64,000 nucleotides of DNA from Rotaria macrura (Eukaryota > Rotifera > Eurotatoria > Philodinida > Philodinidae), in assembly GCA_900239685.1 (NCBI GenBank), contig OENT01000337.1:62001-126000 (forward strand). Direction: 5' to 3'. This document shows positions 57,701 through 64,000 of this stretch, in pieces. The first letter of the stretch is position 1; each line of letters opens with the position of its first letter. The position numbers and the translations under genes were made by a program. The notes under the pieces are model-generated. The model was not told the DNA's origin. It made no database searches and saw only the letters and a program-made list of their open reading frames with translations.

Positions 57701-59847
57701 ATGCCGTTACATCTTCAACATATATTCAATCAAATATCACTACCACCACTATACTTCTATACAATAGTTAGTAGTTCTTTATTACTTGGTAATATTCTTT
57801 ATGTTCATAATTTAATACAATCTAACTTCAATGATCCATCGATTATTATCAATGTAACAAATGAAACGACTGTAAATAGTTCAATAAATAATCAAACAAT
57901 ATTTTATTCACTAGAGAAACCATTTTCTCTCGCTTACATACGAACACTAATGTCTGTACTCGTATCGCAATCAATTTCACTTCTTGTAAATATGTTTAAC
58001 GTTTTGTAAAAAAGTAAAAGAAATAGGATTTTTATTCATTACATCGTTTAGATTCTTGCCAATGCTATCTATTGCTCAATAGCAGTTCTTGTTAAAGAAT
58101 TACAAATCTTGGTGTTTGGTGGATTACGTTCTACTGAAATACAACGCATCAAGGATAAATTTTGGAATTATGCTTTCTATAAGTTTTGTTTTCTTTTTGG
58201 TGTACTTGGTTTAGAAAATCTATATGAACTTATACTTTGGTTATCATGGTTTTTTACTTTAGCTGTTGCTATTTTATGTTGTCAATTAGCGAAAGATCGA
58301 TTCGATCTGGTATGCTTAGAATTGCATATTGTTGTTCTTGTTTTCGTACGTTTAATTTTCTATACAATAGATGTCCAGTTCAGTTTCGATTCCTCGTCAA
58401 ATAGTTATCAAAATTATTTGTTTACTTACTGGTTTACTTGGTTTGTGTGCTAGCTTATTTATAATTTGTTTTCTTGTCGGATTAAAATATGGTGGTCTAT
58501 CAATATTTTTCTTTATGTTCGCTGAAACAATATTATTAACACTTGATATTAGTTATCTTCTACTTAAATATATATCAATTCAACGACAACGTGATAATCA
58601 TTTGCAAACATTGAATGAATATCGTTCAAATTTCAACTATTATCTCGACTTTGTATTTGATATTTCAACATTGACAATAGATATAGCACATCATTTACAT
58701 ATGCTGTTTCATCATCAAATATTTATGTCAATGTCATCTTTAATATTTTTCATGCAACTAAAGCCATTATTTCATGAATTGACACAACGTTTAAATCGAC
58801 ATAAACTATATCGTTTGGCAATGATACATATGGAAAAGAAATATCCATTATTAACTAAGCATGATCTTGAGAAAAAATTTCGTCAGCATGATCATCAATC
58901 GACATTAGAAGAAGTTTGTTCAATTTGTTGGGAACAATTTGAAGAAGCTAGATGTTTACCATGTAAATTATCTTACGTAAAATTTAAATGAAATCATTTA
59001 TATTTTAGGTGGTCATTTATTTCATCAAAATTGTCTTCGAAGTTGGCTTGAACAAGACAGAACATGTCCCATATGTCGTCTATCTTTGCAAGAAGAGACG
59101 AATCCAACACCAACAATAAATACTGCACCAAGCCGACGAATGCCAAATTTTCCCTTTTTTTGGCCATCGTTATCTCTTATAGATACTAGAACCAATGTTC
59201 AAGATTTAGCTACTAATGATGGTCAACATCGTGAACAAAATCATTTCTTTCATTTTCATACGAATCGTTATTCATCATGGTTACCAAATTTTTCAATTGA
59301 AATTAATCATAATTTTCCATTACGTCTTATTCATTCTCGTCTTGGTACTGTACAATTAACAGATATGGCCGAACGTGTTCAACAAATATTTCCACAAATT
59401 CCACTTGAAAATATTCTTTCTGATTTGCGACACACACGATCCGTAGATCGAACGATTGAAAATATTATTGAACAACGTATTCATCTTGATTTACAAGATG
59501 ATGAGACTTCAGAGTCCGATGAAACATCTGTTGCATCAGAATCATCGGATATTGATGAATCGATTGGTACGGATCTATTGTAAGTTGATATTCGTTTTAT
59601 GGCTACATTTAATTTATTAATTTAAACTTTAGATTGGATTCATCTCATTCAATAAAAGACGATAATGAAAACTATACATGGCCACTGGATCCAAATTTAC
59701 CATTTGCTGATCGAAAACAAAAATTGATCGCATATATGAGACAGTAAAATAATGCTTTCATAACTGCTCTATTTTATTTTAGACTTTTCTCTTAGAAAAT
59801 TTCTTGAACGTGAATGCCATCTTCAATCGCGTCTATCCGATCAATAA
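57701..59847 (+). CDS. AMFR: AMFR/gp78-like ER ubiquitin E3 ligase
   Basis: ER-membrane RING E3 of the ERAD pathway. The N-terminal half has several hydrophobic helices over five or so exons (for example LLTGLLGLCASLFIICFLVG). The RING-H2 finger is split by an intron: CSICWEQFEEARCLPC joined to GHLFHQNCLRSWLEQDRTCP and ICR. A CUE domain follows, AERVQQIFPQIPLENILSDL with RHTRSVDRTIENIIEQRI, then an acidic linker. The end ADRKQKLIAYMRQKFLERE resembles the E2-binding (G2BR) segment of gp78. The chain stops shortly after (RLSDQ), so the p97-binding VIM motif at the extreme C-terminus of vertebrate gp78 is not apparent. ATG is at 57701, stop at 59845-59847. Domain order supports AMFR strongly. 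Confidence 0.92.
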
Positions 59848-62174
59848 TATTCAATTGGTGTTTCTTCTTTTTTGTTTTTGTTTTATACATGTATTTATAA
59901 TTAACACAAAGTATTCAATGGATAAAATTATTGTGAAACTAACAAATTGATATTCTTCTAATACTATTATTGTCTTAAATTTATGGATATGAATAAAACA
60001 ATACGTGGTCTTTCTTGATTATTTTGAATTTTTTATTTCATTTCTAATAAAATTTATCGTATACACACATATTTTCATAAAATCATGCATCAAGCATTGA
60101 TATCCTATGACTTTATTGAATTAGTGAGCGAAACAGGAAAGGATATTAGCTAAAATTCTTTAGTAGTGAGAAAACCGAATTAATAAATTGTGCAAGTACA
60201 TGAAACCAATAGAAAATAATTCTATTGAAAAATAGCTCATCGGATAGACTTATTTTCTAGTTGTCTTAATCATGTGAATCAAAATTGATGTTATTTTCTA
60301 GGTAAATTTGAATAATAGGTTTTCATCTAGGCTTCTATACTTGTTGATTTACACTATAGATTTTCGTTCACGTTCCTAAGTTTGCATGTGTCTTTTGTCA
60401 TAGTTCAACATCATAATTATTTTCAGTACTTTCAATATATTGCCAATGAGACCGATGCACATATCAGGATTATTTTCAGTAACAAATCATAAAATATGAT
60501 CAGATACATCTTGAGCTGTTGTCTGAAAAAAGTATTTATTTTGCTTGCAAATCTATGACTCGATCGACGTGTGTACTACCGTTTATTGCTTGGCTTTGTG
60601 ATATAATATTAGTGTTTATCCATATGAATACTTGTCGAAAATTGACATTATTCCCAAGAGTATTCTAGATGAGGTTAATAGTAGAAAAAAATTTTAATTT
60701 GTTTGCATATCTTAGGTTAATCTTCTCTGCAATTTCTTCTCCCGACAGAAACCATCTTCGATAAATATGAGCCTAATGGTGGCTATTCTCTTTCGATGAT
60801 GTATACGCGAATGAGAACTTGTTTTCTTGTCCCTAAATCGATTTAGATTTTCATTCGTTTAAATCTAGCATAAAACCAAGAGTTGTGCGTACGGCTACTT
60901 TGGCTAGTACTTCGATTGAATTTTAACTTCAAAAATTCATGCTAGATTGAATTGCACTTTTTATGTATCGCATTTCATTTCAGTCATGACTACTAAAATA
61001 GCTTCAACCAAAGAAACAACACTGTTATCAGTTGATAAGACAGTGTTCGAACTAGAAAATGTTCCTGATGTTGCTATGTGTCGTTTTTAACTACGTGTGA
61101 TCCTCTTGATTTAGAATATTGAGTAGCAATCAATGCGTAAATTATTTCTATCACACTAGTGATAGTTCCATTAGCTTTGTATCGATGTAACATCAAAGTG
61201 ACTGAGAATCGTCTCAAATAATGTTATAAACAACTAGACAACAATTATTCTACGTTAATGACGAATGCAGACACTCACATCGTTTTCATCTATGATTCTA
61301 ATACGGTATGTAGGCATGAATTTAATCTACGATATGAGTATCAACTTGATTATGAATACGAAATTAAGTGTACATTTGTGTGTGATCGATAGTGTTAGTA
61401 TCGATACACATCTGATCTCATTTTTCTTTTCACCTATCTAACCAGTTGCATCTATTCTCACAACTTTAGTGGCGAATATGAAACGATCAGTCACAGCTGT
61501 AAGTATGTAAATCTTGAAAAAAATTTTCATATTAATTAGAAGATTGATTCTTTAAAAGTAGTTCTCTCTATTTTATTTATAGACTTTGTAGATCCATTTG
61601 ATGAATCTATATAGTTAACCAGACTAGTTTGTTATCGAACAATCAAATATATTAAAATACCGCAGCCAATGATGAAGCGATGAACTTTAGTCTAATTTAA
61701 AAACTGACAGTATAGTTTATGGTATGGTTAGCTAGACTGAAATTTGGAAGAATGTCTGATCTTTTAATTGAAGAACTGACAATAAATGTTTGAAAAAAAG
61801 TCATATGGTGAATGTCATCCAATCTTATAATTTTCATACCATGTCTCTTATGAAAAATAGTAACTTAGACAGGACTGAAGAAAAATATGGTTTACTCTTG
61901 TACAATTTTAAATTCAATTAAAAAATTTGTTTCCATATACAGTATGATCTTAAATATAACTACGTAGAACTTTTCGAACGACATAGTATGAGATATGTTT
62001 CCCAAATGGTTGAAATGACATAAAAAAATTATCGCTTGTCAATCCATTTCCAATGCTACTGTATTTATCTTGAATTATTCACAAGGCTTCTTCGAATCGT
62101 ACAGCATGATTACTTATTCAATTAAATAGTGTGAGTTTGCTATTGTCATCATATAATCTATCATAATTACAATA
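59848..62174. other. Gene-poor interval
   Basis: AT-rich. A plus-strand piece near 60987-61090 (MTTKIASTKETTLLSVDKTV, FELENVPDVAMCRF) looks coding-like and then stops. No intact gene, RNA or transposon end identified. Confidence 0.35.
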
Positions 62175-62725
62175 ATGGAACAGTTGGAATACAATCAAAT
62201 TTATAGAAAATATCTCCATTATCTAGATTATAAAAAGAAAAGATTTCAGAACAACATTCAGTTAGTTGATTGCTTCTCTATTCTTCGAAAACTAATACTA
62301 TCATCAATAAATGATATGAAGCCAATTAAGTATAACAAAGATCATCTGACTAATGACTGATTCAATAAAATGACGTAACAAAGCTAAAAATATCCTAAAG
62401 TACAATGGAACTCGTTCGACAATATTCAACGAAAAACGTACTGCGCAATTAGATAACTAATTTCATCTAGACGATCGTTTTCAATTACATTTAAGAAAAT
62501 TCGTAGTCTGTAAAAAAGATGACATGATTGAAGAGAAAATCTAATCTATTCTGTTCTTAATGTTGACTTAAAACTATCGTGTATTTTGGTATCTTGGTAG
62601 ATTATTACTTTTAATCAATTACATTGATAAACAACCATGTTCACTTTTTCATTGCATAAAACCTTCAATAGATTTTAATGATCATGATCGATATTTTATT
62701 GTAAAAAATTTCAAAGCATAACTTA
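62175..62725 (+). pseudogene. Decayed coding remnant, unidentified
   Basis: A 61-codon frame starting MEQLEYNQIYRKYLHYLDYK is followed, after stops and frame changes, by coding-like stretches such as HLDDRFQLHLRKFVVCKKDD and later YRVFWYLGRLLLLINYIDKQ, FHCIKPSIDFNDHDRYFIVK. No splice signals fit the breaks. The family is unknown to me. Confidence 0.4.
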
Positions 62726-63024
62726 CAAGCTAAAGAGAAAATTGTATAAGTTTTCAGCTATTTATTGAATGAAAGATTGTTTTAATTTGTTAAATATTTG
62801 TATAATAGTACGTATTTATCAGAAGCACAAAAATAAAACGAAATTAAAATAGACCATAAAACTATTATCAACGATGGATGTATTCGTCCGTGTTGTTTTT
62901 CTTTCCCTCTAATAGTCAGCTAATCGTTTGTGAAAAAACATTACCATGGACTAAAAAAAGGAAATCACCGGAAATCCAAAAATATATGTGTACATGCAAG
63001 TGTTCTATTGTTAAAATAAAAATA

Positions 63025-64000
63025 CTATGAGTAGTAAGTAAGAACATTTTTTTGATTGCCACGTAAGAATAAAACCGGTGGTAAGTTATAACTAATTGCA
63101 TCTAAATAAGCCAGATATAAGCCAGCTGATATCAGCTGTTTACGAGGAATAGGTAATGTACTAAAACGTAGAGACAAGAAATGTTTTATATGCATTATCT
63201 TAATCTAGATAAATAACATACACAACAATAAGTGTAGATTTGGAGCTGTATTCTAATAAAAATTCATGCAATTTTAAACCACGTTTTATTTTATCTTTGT
63301 TAGCTTCGTATTCACTATCAGTTATACGATATGTATTATCGTTTTGATTCCATGTTTGTAATATTCCATTAAATTTTTCTAGTTCACATTCATTGGGTGC
63401 CTTATTGAGACCATGAAGTACTTGCAAATCGGAATAATTTATTCGAAATTTTTTTAATAATGATGCCATTGATAACTGTTGTTTTTGCGCTTCCGTTTTC
63501 TCGCCAGATATACAAGCAAATATACGAAATTGGCAATGACGCCATCGTTTTCGTCGTCGTAATAAATAAGGCAATAGTAAGGTTAAACCACCGTCATCAA
63601 ACAACCACCAAACATCAATTATAGTTGATAATGAACTTTTCGAATGAAATACATTCATTGTCAATAGAGCACCTTTATTCAATATTGTATTTTTTAACAT
63701 TAAAACATGTGTCTGTCTTGGCACAGAAGGTTTTGTACCACCACGTAATGGATTTGATGAAATAATTTCATCAGTTTTTTCTTCATCATCACTATCTTCA
63801 TTGTCATCATCATCATCATCTTGATCTTCAAGTAGATCTATTGTTATAATTAAAACGATATGTTTTATAATTATTTTAAAATATCAAAACATATAAATAT
63901 GTTTGCTTTACCCGATCCAAAGAAATCACTAAAATCAAGTCCACTTTGAAGACGTAAAATACCAACACCATAGTTAAGATCAAATGCATCATGAAGTATG
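63025..64000 (-). CDS. SLC12 cation-chloride cotransporter, C-terminal part (runs off the window)
   Basis: C-terminal cytoplasmic domain of an NKCC/NCC-type Na-(K)-Cl cotransporter. From the window edge: ILHDAFDLNYGVGILRLQSG, then a very acidic stretch (DQDDDDDDNEDSDDEE) and the signature IIDVWWLFDDGGLTLLLPYL. RFRINYSDLQVLHGLNKAPN-type sequence follows (MASLLKKFRINYSDLQVL), then YRITDSEYEANKDKIKRGLK. The final exon, joined in phase (GT|T), reads TLPIPRKQLISAGLYLAYLD and ends PPVLFLRGNQKNVLTYYS, the conserved NKCC C-terminus. Stop TAG is at 63025-63027. The membrane domain lies beyond the window. Which member (SLC12A1, A2 or A3) cannot be told from this part. Confidence 0.93.
63798..63823. repeat. 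Acidic trinucleotide run in SLC12 exon
   Basis: CAT/ATC trinucleotide repeats on the plus strand encode an Asp run on the minus strand, in a linker not conserved in family members I know. Confidence 0.8.

Overview
This is a gene-dense, AT-rich animal nuclear segment. Genes have many short spliceosomal introns (often about 45-70 bp), the standard code fits every gene, and recognisable products are metazoan: a WAVE/SCAR actin regulator, CFAP300 (so the animal builds motile cilia), LEM-domain nuclear-envelope proteins, AMFR/gp78, FAM151/menorin and an SLC12 cotransporter. Tiny introns, low GC, an EGF-rich membrane protein and splice acceptors lying just upstream of start codons suggest a rotifer, probably bdelloid. 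The phylum is inference; 'small-intron metazoan' is what the sequence itself supports.

Layout: 0.6-3.6 kb minus, PTCD1-like mitochondrial PPR protein. 3.9-7.1 kb plus, WAVE/SCAR then intronless JMJD4, closely spaced. 7.2-11.2 kb minus, CFAP300 and ILF2/NF45. 11.2-17 kb has no intact gene but holds a 750-bp imperfect inverted-repeat element and decayed coding pieces. 17-18.4 kb plus, EPHX3/4-type alpha/beta hydrolase. 21.3-22.3 kb plus, a conserved-looking protein I do not recognise. 22.8-28.2 kb minus, FAM151-like, an unidentified terminal exon, ZC3HC1/NIPA-like, VPS29. 31.2-36.7 kb plus, a type II membrane protein with about 21 EGF repeats, four of them near-identical 99-bp copies. 38.1-38.7 kb minus, TMEM199/VMA12. 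39.1-40.3 kb plus, LEM-domain protein with a C-terminal membrane anchor. 42.4-44 kb is a repeat cluster: a TIR element with 169-bp internal repeats, a 5S rRNA gene, and a hAT-type MITE with a perfect 8-bp target duplication. 44.6-47.3 kb minus, a second short LEM protein, CRCP/RPC9, NDUFB6-like. 48.1-54.6 kb plus, ubiquitin-activating enzyme E1. 57.7-59.8 kb plus, AMFR/gp78-like E3 ligase. 63.0 kb to the window edge, minus, the C-terminus of an NKCC/NCC-type SLC12 cotransporter.

The genes are mostly unlinked housekeeping functions: ubiquitin/ERAD (UBA1, AMFR), retromer (VPS29), V-ATPase assembly (TMEM199), Pol III (CRCP, with a 5S target gene about 2 kb away), complex I and nuclear envelope. 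I saw no clear new multi-gene system. The most unusual content is the repeat cluster around the 5S gene, the two foldback-like elements, the young EGF expansion, the LEM paralogue pair and the recurrent acceptor-before-ATG arrangement that fits spliced-leader trans-splicing. All exon borders are read by eye from splice signals and reading frame, without transcript support.
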